Origin: VRUE01 sp963747765 | Lineage (GTDB): Bacteria; Actinomycetota; Thermoleophilia; Solirubrobacterales; 70-9 | Assembly: GCA_963747765.1 (NCBI GenBank) | Contig: CAVVGH010000007.1 | Coordinates: 496,001-560,000 of the forward strand | DNA length: 64,000 bases | Direction: 5' to 3' | In this document: positions 31,648-40,045 of the stretch, piece after piece | Layout of the letters: the number at the start of each line of letters is the position of its first letter | How positions within the stretch are numbered: the first letter of the stretch is position 1 | Translations under genes and position numbers: made by a program | The notes under the pieces: generated by a model | Told to the model about the DNA's origin: nothing | Seen by the model: only the letters and a program-made list of their open reading frames with translations | The model's database searches: none

Positions 31648-32411
31648 GCGGTAAGAAGTCCAGGGAGGAACGTCGCGAGGAACGGCTGCAGAAGGAAAGC
31701 GATGCTGAAAGGCAGGAGCGGCGTCAGCTGCTCATAAAGGTCGGCAGCGCCGCTGTGTTCCTGGCAATAGCCGTCGTCGCCGTGCTCATCGTCGTCAGCC
31801 AGAACCAGAGCGGAGGCGGCGATGCCAACAACGTCAAGGACGTCGGCCTCGTGCGCGAACAGCTGGCCGGAATCCCGCAGAGCGAAATGGCGCTGGGCGA
31901 CCCGAAGGCGAAGGTGACGATGTTCGAGTACGGCGACCTGCAGTGCCCGGTCTGCAAGGCGTTCTCCGAGGAAGTGCTGCCCGATGTGATCGACGCGAAG
32001 GTGCGCAGCGGCGAAGCGAAGGTCGAGTTCCGCAACTACACGATCATCAGCCAGCAGTCGGTCCCAGCCGGAGCGGCGGCGATCGCCGCCGGCAAACAGG
32101 GCCACGGCTGGAACTTCGTCGAGCTCTTCTACCGAAACCAGGGCGAAGAGGGCTCGGGTTATGTAACCGAGGACTTTCTCACCGGGATAGCAAAGGGCGC
32201 CGGCGTGCCGGACATCGACAAGTGGAACAGCGACCGCAAGAGCAAGGCCACGCTCAAGCAGGTGTCGCGGACCTCAACAGAAGCCCAGGAACTTGGCTTC
32301 AGCGGAACGCCGTCGTTCGCGGTGTCGGGCCCGGGCGTAACCGGCATGAAGACCCTTGGGACACCCGGTTCGGCTGGCGCTCTGGAAGAAGCCATCGACG
32401 AAGCGGGTTAG
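31644..32411 (+). CDS. DsbA-like membrane-anchored thiol oxidoreductase
   Basis: 255 residues. A charged N-terminus (about 1-30), one membrane helix (about 31-52), and a DsbA/Thioredoxin_4 domain with the active site CPVC (C101, C104) and a cis-proline loop GTPSFAV near the C-terminus. It should introduce disulfides into exported proteins and be reoxidised by the VKOR encoded just upstream. Overlaps VKOR by 4 nt; convergent with the hydrogenase-like operon. Confidence 0.92.
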   Translation: MSGKKSREERREERLQKESDAERQERRQLLIKVGSAAVFLAIAVVAVLIVVSQNQSGGGDANNVKDVGLVREQLAGIPQSEMALGDPKAKVTMFEYGDLQCPVCKAFSEEVLPDVIDAKVRSGEAKVEFRNYTIISQQSVPAGAAAIAAGKQGHGWNFVELFYRNQGEEGSGYVTEDFLTGIAKGAGVPDIDKWNSDRKSKATLKQVSRTSTEAQELGFSGTPSFAVSGPGVTGMKTLGTPGSAGALEEAIDEAG

Positions 32412-32505
32412 ACGGGCCGCCAGGGGCGATTCGCAGTTGGAGACGGGCCGCCAGGGGCGACTGGCAGCCGGTTATGCCGGTCGCCGGGGGCGATTCGCAG
32501 CGGCG
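32411..32505 (+). repeat. Degenerate ~31-bp tandem repeat x3
   Basis: Units starting near 32411, 32442 and 32476 share GCC(A/G)GGGGCGA and GCAG ends. They follow the DsbA-like stop and fill the gap to the convergent hydrogenase-like operon. Confidence 0.7.
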
Positions 32506-32546
32506 GTGCTCAGGTGGGTTTCCTGGCTGAGTTGACATAACATCCA

Positions 32547-33047
32547 TTATCGAGCGTTGGGCTCGAAATCGCCGCCCCCGTCGAGCGCCCCATTCGAGCC
32601 GTCCGCCCCAGCCAGAATCGCCTCGGCTATCCGCTGCGGGGCCGGCGGACAGCCGGGGATGCGGATGTCCACCGGCAGCAGATCCTCCAGGGGGCCGGCC
32701 AGCTCGGCGGCGTCGCCGAGGACGCCGCAACCGAGGGCGCAATCGCCAAGGGCGGCGACCAGGCGTGGCTCGGGCATCGCCTCATACGCCGCTTGCAACG
32801 GCTCGACCATGCGCGTCGTGACCGGGCCGGTGACGAGCAGGATGTCGGCGTGGCGCGGCGAGGCGACGATGTCGAGCCCGAAGCGCTGCAGGTCGTACTG
32901 CGGGGCAGCCGTCGCGGCCACCTCGTGCTCGCAAGCGTTGCAGGACCCGGCATCGACGTGCCGGAGAGCCACGGAGCGGGCGCCCCTGCGTCGTGGCAGC
33001 GCTGCTTCACGACGAACCCGCTGCAGGTGGCGGAGCAGGACGAACAT
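32547..33047 (-). CDS. Hydrogenase-4/NuoB-like small subunit
   Basis: 166 residues of the NuoB/HyfI/EchC family. Four cysteines at the expected spacing (C36, C39, C103, C133; CNAC, GDC, PGCPP) would bind the [4Fe-4S] cluster next to the catalytic subunit. The ATG at 33047 lies 2 nt after the large-subunit stop. In M. tuberculosis the equivalent (Rv0082) sits right after the ArsR gene; here it has moved to the end of the operon. It would pass electrons between the large subunit and an unknown carrier, as no ferredoxin-like subunit is encoded nearby. Confidence 0.88.
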   Translation of the reverse strand: MFVLLRHLQRVRREAALPRRRGARSVALRHVDAGSCNACEHEVAATAAPQYDLQRFGLDIVASPRHADILLVTGPVTTRMVEPLQAAYEAMPEPRLVAALGDCALGCGVLGDAAELAGPLEDLLPVDIRIPGCPPAPQRIAEAILAGADGSNGALDGGGDFEPNAR

Positions 33048-33049
33048 GA

Positions 33050-34492
33050 TCAGCGATCCACGCAGGCGTAGCAGAGCTCGAAGCTCTTGTTGATCAGCGG
33101 GAAGTCCCCCAGGACGCTGCCAGCCGTGGCGTGCGCCAGGGCGGTCCAATTGGCATAGGAGCCGGTGCGCAGGTGAAACCGCCCAACCCGCTGCCCGTCT
33201 GGCTCGACGACGCAGACGGTCTCTCCGCGTGGGCTCTCGACGCGTGCGATTCCCACCGGATCGGTGGTGCCGCGCGGAGTCCCAGCCGCCGGACGCAGCG
33301 GCTCGCAGAGGAGCTCGTCCAGCATCGCGAAGGTCACCTCCAGCTCGATCGCCCGCACCTCGAGGCGTGCGGCGACGTCTCCCCCGGCGATTGCCGGGAT
33401 AGCGGCGGCGAAGGTGGAGCCGTAGCAGAGCCCGGGGCTGGCCATGCGAGTATCCAGCTTCAGGCCGGAGGCGCGGCCGACGACCCCAACCGCGCCAAGC
33501 TCAGCCGCGTCCTCGCGCGCCAGCACGCCCACCTCACCGAGCCGCGCCTGAACGGACGCCGAAAAGCGGATCTCGCGCCATGCTCGCGCCGCATCCTGGC
33601 GCAGCTCGCCAAGCTCGCCGCGTACCCGATCGGCTTCCGGGGACGCCAGCTCGAGGCGACTGGCGCCGACCTCAACCAATCCGAATAGGTAGCGGTGGCC
33701 GGCGAGGGCCCCGTTGAGGCGCAGCGCCCGCTCCTTCAGCGCCGCAAAGGCCATGTTCCCGGTCGCAAACCCGAGCCCGGCGCAGATCGCACCGATGTCG
33801 TTGAGGTGGTTGTAGAGCCGCTCCAGCTCGAGCAGCAGGGTGCGACCGCGGCGCAGGTCTCGGGAAGAGTCAAGGCCAAGAATGCTCTCGCAGGCCTGCG
33901 CGTAGGCGACCGAGTTGGTGACCGCGCAGGCACCGCAGGACCGCTGCGCGAACGCCAACCCGTCCGGGAGCTTGCCGCCCTCGGCAGCGCGCTCCAGCCC
34001 GCGATGCTTGTAGAAGAGGCGTGGATCGACAAGGAGAATCCGCTCGCCGACGACGTGAAACCGGAAATGGCCGGACTCGATCACGCCGGCGTGGATCGGC
34101 CCGACGGCCACCTCGTGCACCCCCTCCCCTGCCACCGGGACTGTCCAGCGCGCGGTCTGGAGCGGATGGGCGACGAGTGGGCGCAGGGGCTCATGGCCGT
34201 CGAAGCGCAGCCCGTAGACGTCGTGGGCCTCGCGCTCATCCCAACCCGCGGCGGGAATGAGGTCGACGATCGTCTCCTGCTCCTCGTCGCCAAGGCGGGT
34301 CGTGAACACCCGCGTTTCGGTACCGCGGGCGAACAGCGCGCTCCAGCGGCGATCGGCGTCCGGGCCGCCGGCAAAGGCCCCGCAGAAGCGATCGCCGTCG
34401 TCGAGGGCTCGCCGGCACGCGTCGCGCCATTCGGAGCGATCGACCGTCATGCTGCTGGCGCTCTGGCGCGTCGCCGGGGCGCGCGGGCTCAC
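33050..34492 (-). CDS. hycE: Group 4 [NiFe]-hydrogenase-like large subunit (fused NuoC-NuoD type)
   Basis: 480 residues: an N-terminal NuoC/30-kDa-like domain (about 20-125) fused to a NuoD/hydrogenase large-subunit domain. Both metal-binding pairs of [NiFe] enzymes are present: C186/C189 in RSCGAC and C474/C477 in LCYACVDR. The protein ends exactly at the Arg where group 4 precursors are normally cleaved, so no C-terminal maturation peptide exists. Complex I NuoD lacks these cysteines, so this is a hydrogenase-like rather than NADH dehydrogenase subunit. No hyp maturation genes lie in the window. GTG start overlaps the upstream gene by 4 nt. Confidence 0.88.
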   Translation of the reverse strand: MSPRAPATRQSASSMTVDRSEWRDACRRALDDGDRFCGAFAGGPDADRRWSALFARGTETRVFTTRLGDEEQETIVDLIPAAGWDEREAHDVYGLRFDGHEPLRPLVAHPLQTARWTVPVAGEGVHEVAVGPIHAGVIESGHFRFHVVGERILLVDPRLFYKHRGLERAAEGGKLPDGLAFAQRSCGACAVTNSVAYAQACESILGLDSSRDLRRGRTLLLELERLYNHLNDIGAICAGLGFATGNMAFAALKERALRLNGALAGHRYLFGLVEVGASRLELASPEADRVRGELGELRQDAARAWREIRFSASVQARLGEVGVLAREDAAELGAVGVVGRASGLKLDTRMASPGLCYGSTFAAAIPAIAGGDVAARLEVRAIELEVTFAMLDELLCEPLRPAAGTPRGTTDPVGIARVESPRGETVCVVEPDGQRVGRFHLRTGSYANWTALAHATAGSVLGDFPLINKSFELCYACVDR

Positions 34493-35970
34493 GCGCCGCT
34501 CCCCATCAGGGCCTCGACAATGCCCGAATCGGGCAGTGCGTAGGCCACCGCGGTCAGTGCCAGTAGCCCGACGGCCGCGGTTCCGGCGAGCACGGCCACC
34601 GCTCGTGTCGAGCGGGAGGTCGGGCCGCTGCCCCTCCCCTCCCCCTCGCCCAGCAGTGCCTCGATCAGGGCATGCGCGAGGCCGAGGAATCCGAGCGCGA
34701 GCAGCACGGCGGCGAGCGCGGAAACCACCGTCAAGCCGGCCGCCATTCCCCCCAGTAGAACCATCACCTCCGAGACGAAGAGCGGCGAGGGAGGCAGCCC
34801 GGCGAGCGAGACGAGACTGATCGCCATCGCCGTGGCCGTCGGTGCGCTCGTTCGGGCGACACCTCTTGGCGCCCTCCTTCCGCTGGCCGGGTCCTGGCGC
34901 AGCAGCGGAATGGCCGTGTAGAAACCGAGCGCCTTGGCGATGCCATGGCCGGCAACGTGAATGACTACTCCGGCGATCGCCAGCGGCGTGCCAAACCCGA
35001 CTCCCAGCGCGAGAATCCCCATGTGCTCGAGGCTGGAATAGGCAAGCAGGCGCTTCCAGGGCAGAGGCCGCCAGAGGAACGGCACCGCGATCAGCAGCGA
35101 AGCGAGGCCGAAGCCGACGAAGAGCTCCTGAACGACGCCGGCGCCAAGCGCCGGCTCGAGCGCGAGCTTGGTCCGCCAGGCGATCAGCAGCACGGTCGGG
35201 AGCAGCGCCGCGGAGAGCATTGCGCTGACCGGCGGCGGTGCCTCGCTGTGCGCGTCGGGCAACCAGTTGTGCACCGGGGCCCAGCCGATCTTGCTCGCCA
35301 ATCCCACCATGATCAGGACGAAGGCGACGAGAGCGGTTGGCCGTGGGAGGCCATCGGCACTGGCCGCCAGCTCCCGCCAGTCCAGGCGGCTCAGGCCCGG
35401 AGCCGTGTCGCCGGCGGCGGCGAAGAGGACGACTATCCCCAGCAGCGCGATCGCCAGCCCGAGCGTGGTGAGGATGACGTACTTCCAGCCCGCCTCAAGC
35501 GCGCTGCGTCTGCCGGTGAAGGCCACCAGCAGCGCTGAGGCTGCGGTGGTCGCCTCGATCAGCAACCAGGCCAGCCCCAAGTTGTCGACGAGTGGCAAGG
35601 CCAGCAGCGCTGCCCAGAAGACGTTGAGGGCGACGTAGTAGAGGACGTGGGAAACCCGGGCGCTGAACCAGCTGCGGCCAGCGTGGCGCAGGTAGGCGGG
35701 CGAAACGGCGGCGCTCGCGAGGCCGACGACGGCAACCAGGGCGAGGAATATGCCGCTGGCGGCGTCGAGCACATACCAGCTGCCCCGCGCGGCGGCCGCC
35801 GGCGCGGCGGCCAGCGAGAGCACGGCAAGGGTCAGCGCCAGCGCCGCCGTTAGCGTGGAGCCCACGAGGTTGAGGCGGTCCACGGCACGCGCGCTCGGCA
35901 TCAGCGCCACGGCGGCGGCGGTGCCCAGCGGCACTGCGAGCACCGCTATCGCGAGAATCCCGTCAGTCAC
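34489..35970 (-). CDS. hycQ: Hydrogenase-4 membrane subunit, NuoN/HyfF-like
   Basis: About 493 residues, almost all membrane helices, of the Mrp/NuoL-M-N antiporter family. The TM lysine/His-rich core is visible in SKIGWAPVHNWLPDAHSEAP and PWKRLLAYSSLEHMGI, the signature of proton-translocating subunits. GTG start at 35970 overlapping the upstream gene by 8 nt. Corresponds to HycQ (Rv0086) by position. Expected to couple redox chemistry to ion transport. Confidence 0.9.
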   Translation of the reverse strand: MTDGILAIAVLAVPLGTAAAVALMPSARAVDRLNLVGSTLTAALALTLAVLSLAAAPAAAARGSWYVLDAASGIFLALVAVVGLASAAVSPAYLRHAGRSWFSARVSHVLYYVALNVFWAALLALPLVDNLGLAWLLIEATTAASALLVAFTGRRSALEAGWKYVILTTLGLAIALLGIVVLFAAAGDTAPGLSRLDWRELAASADGLPRPTALVAFVLIMVGLASKIGWAPVHNWLPDAHSEAPPPVSAMLSAALLPTVLLIAWRTKLALEPALGAGVVQELFVGFGLASLLIAVPFLWRPLPWKRLLAYSSLEHMGILALGVGFGTPLAIAGVVIHVAGHGIAKALGFYTAIPLLRQDPASGRRAPRGVARTSAPTATAMAISLVSLAGLPPSPLFVSEVMVLLGGMAAGLTVVSALAAVLLALGFLGLAHALIEALLGEGEGRGSGPTSRSTRAVAVLAGTAAVGLLALTAVAYALPDSGIVEALMGSGA

Positions 35971-36580
35971 GAAGCCCTCGCAATAGATCGGTGTCGCCCG
36001 TGCCGACCTCACTTTGGATCTTCTGGGTGAAGGCCGCTCCGACGGTGATCACCAGCGCGAGGTCGAAGAGGATGCCGAGCTCGATCACGAACGGCAGCCC
36101 GCCGGGAACCGAGATCGCCAGCAGGTAGACGCCGTTCTCCGCAACCAGGATGCCGAGCAATTGCAGTAACGCCGGCCGGCGCACGACGACGGTGGCGATC
36201 CCCAGCGCAAGCAGGGTCACAGCGGCATGTTCGGTGGCGCGGCCGCCGAGCCCCAGCGGCGGGACCGCCGCCATCGCCACCAGGGCGACGACGGTGGCGA
36301 GGAGCAGGCGGGCCCCCACCGTCGTCGAAGGGACGATCAGGCCCGACTCCGGTGTGCGTCTGCGGGCAAGGGCCAGAAGGACCGGAAGCGCCACGGCGCG
36401 CACCAGAAGGATCACGCCGGCGACCAGCAGCCCATCGCCGTTGTCACCCGCCAGCGAGAGCGCCGCGAGACCCAGCAGCAGGGCCTGGGCCGCGACCAGC
36501 AGGATGGCAAAACTGCGGCGACGGACGAGGATCACGCCAAACCCGAGCGCGACTAGGGCGACGAGCAGCGCAGAGCTCAT
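35963..36580 (-). CDS. hycP: Hydrogenase-4 membrane subunit, HyfE/NuoK-like
   Basis: 205 residues with about six membrane helices. HyfE/HycP-like proteins contain a NuoK-like core; the segment LGILVAENGVYLLAI, with a buried Glu, matches the conserved NuoK/MrpC helix. The ATG at 36580 overlaps the hycD stop (ATGA). Position and size match HycP (Rv0085). Confidence 0.87.
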   Translation of the reverse strand: MSSALLVALVALGFGVILVRRRSFAILLVAAQALLLGLAALSLAGDNGDGLLVAGVILLVRAVALPVLLALARRRTPESGLIVPSTTVGARLLLATVVALVAMAAVPPLGLGGRATEHAAVTLLALGIATVVVRRPALLQLLGILVAENGVYLLAISVPGGLPFVIELGILFDLALVITVGAAFTQKIQSEVGTGDTDLLRGLRD

Positions 36581-37497
36581 GCCAGTCCGCCCAGCAACCA
36601 GCTGGCCAGTCCGACGAGGGCCAGCAGGCATCCGCCGCCAAGGAGGGCCGGTGCGCTCAGGATCCGCATCTTTGGCTGCGCGGTCTCGGTCAGCGCCAGG
36701 GCCGCGCAGAGCAGCGCCACGCCGACCGCGAGGCAGGCGAGCTGGACGCCAAACCCACCCCAGTGAGGCAGGAACAGCTCGGCGCCGACGACGAGCACGA
36801 TCCAGTGCCGTGCGGCGGCGCTCCACTCCAGCAGCGCCAGGTCGCGGCCGGCGTACTCGAGCAACGGCCCCTCGTGGATCATCGTCAACTCCAGGTGAGT
36901 GTCGGGGTTGTCGATTGGCTGGCGTCCGGTCTCGACCAGGACGATGAGGCCGAAGGCGGCCGCGGCGCACCAGCGAACGGGCTCGCTCCAGGCGGCGGCG
37001 CCGTTGGCGGCGGCGCTCATCGAAACGAGATCGGTGCTGCTCGCCGGCAGCGCGGCGAGGACGATCGCCAGGACCAACAGGGCCTCCGCGAAGGCGGAGA
37101 GGGTCAGGTCCCGGCTTGCACCGATCAGCGCGAAGCCCGAGCCGGTGTCCCAGCTCGCGGCGGCCAGTGCGAAGCGGGCCAGCGCCAGCAGACCGACGAG
37201 GACCAGCGCGTCGTTCCCCAGTGACCAGTTGGGGGCGGCCCCTGCGATAGGCAGCAAGAGCAGGGCCAGCGCAGTGGCGGCGGCGACCGCGCAGGGCGCC
37301 AGCCGGTAGACCACCGTGGTCGGTTGCGGGTCGGCCAGGCTCTTGCCCCAGAGCCGGCGCAGCTCCCGGTAGGGCTGCAGAGGCGAGGGGCCGCGACGTC
37401 CCTGGAGGCGGGCCTTGAGCGCCTGGATCGCTCCCGGCAGCAGCGGCGCCAGGCCGATGCCGCCGACGACCTGAATCGCCGCGGCGAGCGCGGTCAT
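36577..37497 (-). CDS. hycD: Hydrogenase-4 membrane subunit, NuoH/HyfC-like
   Basis: 306 residues, about eight membrane helices, of the NuoH/HycD family that connects the hydrophilic arm to the membrane arm. Family features seen: QPYRELRRLWGK near the N-terminus and the conserved acidic loop ETGRQPIDNPDTHLELTMIHE. The ATG overlaps the hyfB stop (ATGA). Matches HycD (Rv0084) by size and place. Confidence 0.92.
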   Translation of the reverse strand: MTALAAAIQVVGGIGLAPLLPGAIQALKARLQGRRGPSPLQPYRELRRLWGKSLADPQPTTVVYRLAPCAVAAATALALLLLPIAGAAPNWSLGNDALVLVGLLALARFALAAASWDTGSGFALIGASRDLTLSAFAEALLVLAIVLAALPASSTDLVSMSAAANGAAAWSEPVRWCAAAAFGLIVLVETGRQPIDNPDTHLELTMIHEGPLLEYAGRDLALLEWSAAARHWIVLVVGAELFLPHWGGFGVQLACLAVGVALLCAALALTETAQPKMRILSAPALLGGGCLLALVGLASWLLGGLA

Positions 37498-39446
37498 CCG
37501 ATCGCTCCCGTTCGCACCAGGGCGAGCAGCGCCAACAACAGGGCGAGCAGGTAGGCGGCGTAGGCGCGAATGCTGCCGGACTGGACGCGACGGGCGATCC
37601 GGGCAGCGGCGAGGGCGCCTCGCAGCAACGGCCCGAAAAGCGCGGTGTCGAAGAGGTGGGGAACCTCGCCCCGGTAGTGGACCGACTGGACCACGCCGTG
37701 CTCGACCACCGGCGCGACCATCCGTCGCGACCGCAGGGCGCCCTCGAGGACGAGCCGCAGCGGCTTGGTGAAACCGGCCGAGCTCCAGGCGAGCGCCGGC
37801 TCCACCCGCGTACCGCAGGCCCAGGCGGGGACCGGCGCGGCACGCCGCGAGCCACGCAGGCGCCAGAGCAGGCCGCTGAGAGCAATGAGCCCGAGCAGCA
37901 GCCACGGCGAGGGCAGCGAGCCGGTGCCGGGAACGAGCAGGCTTGGCGCCGCGCCGAGGCTGCGGGGCTGCGGGGCGAGCCCCATCAGCGCTGGGACCAG
38001 CATGCCCGGGAGGGCGCCCAGAGCGACGCAGCAGACGGCCAGGAGCACCGGGCCGAGCCACATGCCGAGCGGCGCCTCTACCGCCGCCGCGACCTCGGGC
38101 CGGCGGGGCGCGCCGAGCAGCACCAGCCCAACCGCCTTGACGAAGCAGAACAGGGCCAGGGCTGCGGTTGCGGCAAGGCCCCCGGCTGCCACGGCACCGA
38201 CGAGGCCGATGCCGAGAGCTGGGCCCAGGGCAACGTGGACCAGCGCCTGCAGGGTGAGCCACTCCGAGGCGAAGCCGTTGAGCGGGGGAACCCCGGCGAT
38301 TGCCATCGATCCGATCAGAAAGGCGCCGCCGGTCCAGGGCATGCGCCGCAGCAGGCCACCGATGCGATCGAGGTCGAGGCAGCCCACGGCGCGCTCGAAG
38401 GCACCCGCCGCCAGGAACAGCAGGGCCTTGAACACGGCATGGTTGAGGACGTGAAGAAGCGCTGCGGCGAACGCGATCGCCGCCCACTCCACCTCGGCCT
38501 GGGAGGCGAAGAGAATCGAGGCGCCGAGCCCGAGCGCGACGATCCCGACGTTCTCGATCGAGTGAAAGGCGAGCAGCCGCTTCAGGTCGTGTTGCATCAG
38601 CGCGTAGAGGACGCCGCCCAGCGCTGACAGCAAGCCCAGCCCGAGCACCGTCAGGCCCACCCACAGGGGCGCCGGAGCCGCCCACTCGAAGAGCACTCGG
38701 ATCAAGCCATAGAGGGCGACCTTGACCATCACCCCCGACATCAGGGCCGAAACGTGACTCGGCGCGACGGGGTGCGCTCGCGGCAGCCAGGAGTGCATCG
38801 GCATCAAGCCCGCCTTGGTGCCGAAGCCGACCAGAGCGGCGACCATGACGAGCGCCTCCACCCCGCCCCCCCGGGTGGCGAGCGCCCCGGGATCGCTCAG
38901 CGCTCCATAGTGGGCGAGCGCCAACACGCAGATCCAGACACCGGCACCGCCCAGGTGGGTCATCGCCAGGTAGACGAAGACTGCACGGCGCACGTCGGCG
39001 TCGTTGCGACTGACGAGGATCGCGGCAGCGGGAACCAGGGTCATCAGCTCCCAGAAGGCGAGGAACGAGGACGGGTCGCGCGCCGTGACGACCCCGGCTA
39101 GCGAGAGCAGGAACAGCCCGCACAGGGCCACCTGAGCGCGCTCGCCGGCGGAGCCGGCCAGGTAGTCGCGGGCAAAGAAGAGCGAGGGTATGGCGACCAC
39201 CGCGACGGTCGCCAGGAAGAATCCGCTCAGTCCATCGACTCCAAGCACCGGGCTGAGCCCGTCACGAAACCCGGCGCCGAGCGGCGCCGCTCCGAACACG
39301 ACGAGGGCTCCGCCGACGCCGATCGCTCCGATCCCGAGCGCCTGCAGGGCGAGTGCGTCGTTGGCACGCATGCGCAGCAACGGACCCACGGTCCCGGCTC
39401 CGAGCAGGGCCGCGCCGGCGGCGACCAGCCAGTCCAACCCGCTCAA
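37494..39446 (-). CDS. hyfB: Hydrogenase-4 membrane subunit, NuoL/HyfB-like
   Basis: 650 residues with about 15 membrane helices, NuoL/M antiporter family. Core motifs: GFGTKAGLMPMHSWLPRAHP and DLKRLLAFHSIENVGI, with the charged residues that form the proton path, and a long C-terminal extension. Likely TTG start 10 nt after the ArsR stop. First structural gene of the operon and equivalent of Rv0083. All six structural genes overlap or nearly touch, so one polycistronic mRNA is expected. Confidence 0.92.
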   Translation of the reverse strand: MSGLDWLVAAGAALLGAGTVGPLLRMRANDALALQALGIGAIGVGGALVVFGAAPLGAGFRDGLSPVLGVDGLSGFFLATVAVVAIPSLFFARDYLAGSAGERAQVALCGLFLLSLAGVVTARDPSSFLAFWELMTLVPAAAILVSRNDADVRRAVFVYLAMTHLGGAGVWICVLALAHYGALSDPGALATRGGGVEALVMVAALVGFGTKAGLMPMHSWLPRAHPVAPSHVSALMSGVMVKVALYGLIRVLFEWAAPAPLWVGLTVLGLGLLSALGGVLYALMQHDLKRLLAFHSIENVGIVALGLGASILFASQAEVEWAAIAFAAALLHVLNHAVFKALLFLAAGAFERAVGCLDLDRIGGLLRRMPWTGGAFLIGSMAIAGVPPLNGFASEWLTLQALVHVALGPALGIGLVGAVAAGGLAATAALALFCFVKAVGLVLLGAPRRPEVAAAVEAPLGMWLGPVLLAVCCVALGALPGMLVPALMGLAPQPRSLGAAPSLLVPGTGSLPSPWLLLGLIALSGLLWRLRGSRRAAPVPAWACGTRVEPALAWSSAGFTKPLRLVLEGALRSRRMVAPVVEHGVVQSVHYRGEVPHLFDTALFGPLLRGALAAARIARRVQSGSIRAYAAYLLALLLALLALVRTGAIG

Positions 39447-39456
39447 TCCAGGAGAC

Positions 39457-39840
39457 CTATCGCGCCCGGGACTTCGATCGCGACCGCGTCTTTGCGGTCG
39501 CGTTGGTGGTCTTCGGCGCGGCTTGCTCCAGCTCTCCCAGCAGGGCGCTGGCTTCCTCGAGATGAGAGCTGATCACCTGACGAGCGCTGCCCAGGAGCTG
39601 AAAGATGCGGGGGTCGCGAACCCTGTGATAGACGCTGGTGCCCTCGCGGCGGGCCTCCAGCAGCCCCTGCCTGCGCATCGCGCTGAGATGCTGGGAGGCA
39701 CCGCTGGAGTCGATCTCCAGCTCGGCCTGAAGCTCCCGCACGGTCATCTCGCCGCCGCGCAGCAGATCCAGGATGCGCACCCTGGCCGGGTGGCCCAGGG
39801 CGCGGAAGAACTCCGCCTCGATCTGATGAATTGGCTCCAT
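39457..39840 (-). CDS. ArsR-family transcriptional regulator
   Basis: 127 residues: winged helix (LGHPARVRILDLL, SSGASQHLSAMRRQGLL, REGTSVYHRV) and a basic, Ala/Thr/Lys/Arg-rich tail (about 108-127). No metal-binding cysteine pair is visible, so it probably does not sense As/Cd. It leads the hydrogenase-like operon just as the hypoxia-linked regulator Rv0081 does in M. tuberculosis, and an AT-rich promoter lies directly upstream. Autoregulation of the operon is inferred. Confidence 0.92.
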   Translation of the reverse strand: MEPIHQIEAEFFRALGHPARVRILDLLRGGEMTVRELQAELEIDSSGASQHLSAMRRQGLLEARREGTSVYHRVRDPRIFQLLGSARQVISSHLEEASALLGELEQAAPKTTNATAKTRSRSKSRAR

Positions 39841-39880
39841 AGTTTAAGGAATTATAAGACAATACACCTCCAGCAAGCCG
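39841..39880 (-). promoter_or_regulatory. ArsR/hydrogenase operon promoter
   Basis: A short AT-rich island in otherwise GC-rich DNA. On the minus strand a perfect TATAAT (39856 to 39851) lies 10 nt before the ATG at 39840, giving a leader of about 3-4 nt. The ArsR protein probably binds here; I could not define a clean dyad. Confidence 0.6.
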
Positions 39881-39937
39881 AGCACGTTACGCCTGCGGCG
39901 GGCGCGAGCTGCGGGCCCGACGGAATGCCGCGCGCGG

Positions 39938-40045
39938 CTCAGCCCGGCAGCATTGCGCTGCCCCACGCCAGCGGCCTGACGAGCGGCGGTGCTCAGCCCG
40001 GCAGCATTGCGCTGCCCCACGCCAGCGGCCTGACGAGCGGCGGTG
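39938..40045 (-). repeat. 54-bp tandem duplication of a methyltransferase gene 3' end
   Basis: Two 54-bp units (39938-39991, 39992-40045). The second holds the last 17 codons and stop of the methyltransferase gene; the first is an extra copy downstream of the stop. Confidence 0.93.

Noticed and set aside
36577..39123. 848-codon open frame running through hycD and out of frame over hyfB
   Set aside because: Only its last 306 codons (hycD) are real; the upstream part is an Arg/Pro-rich shadow of hyfB.
32547..39446. Respiratory complex I (nuo) operon
   Set aside because: There are no NuoA, E, F, G, I or J equivalents; the large subunit has the NuoC-NuoD fusion and the cysteines of group 4 hydrogenases, and the gene order is that of hyc/hyf loci.
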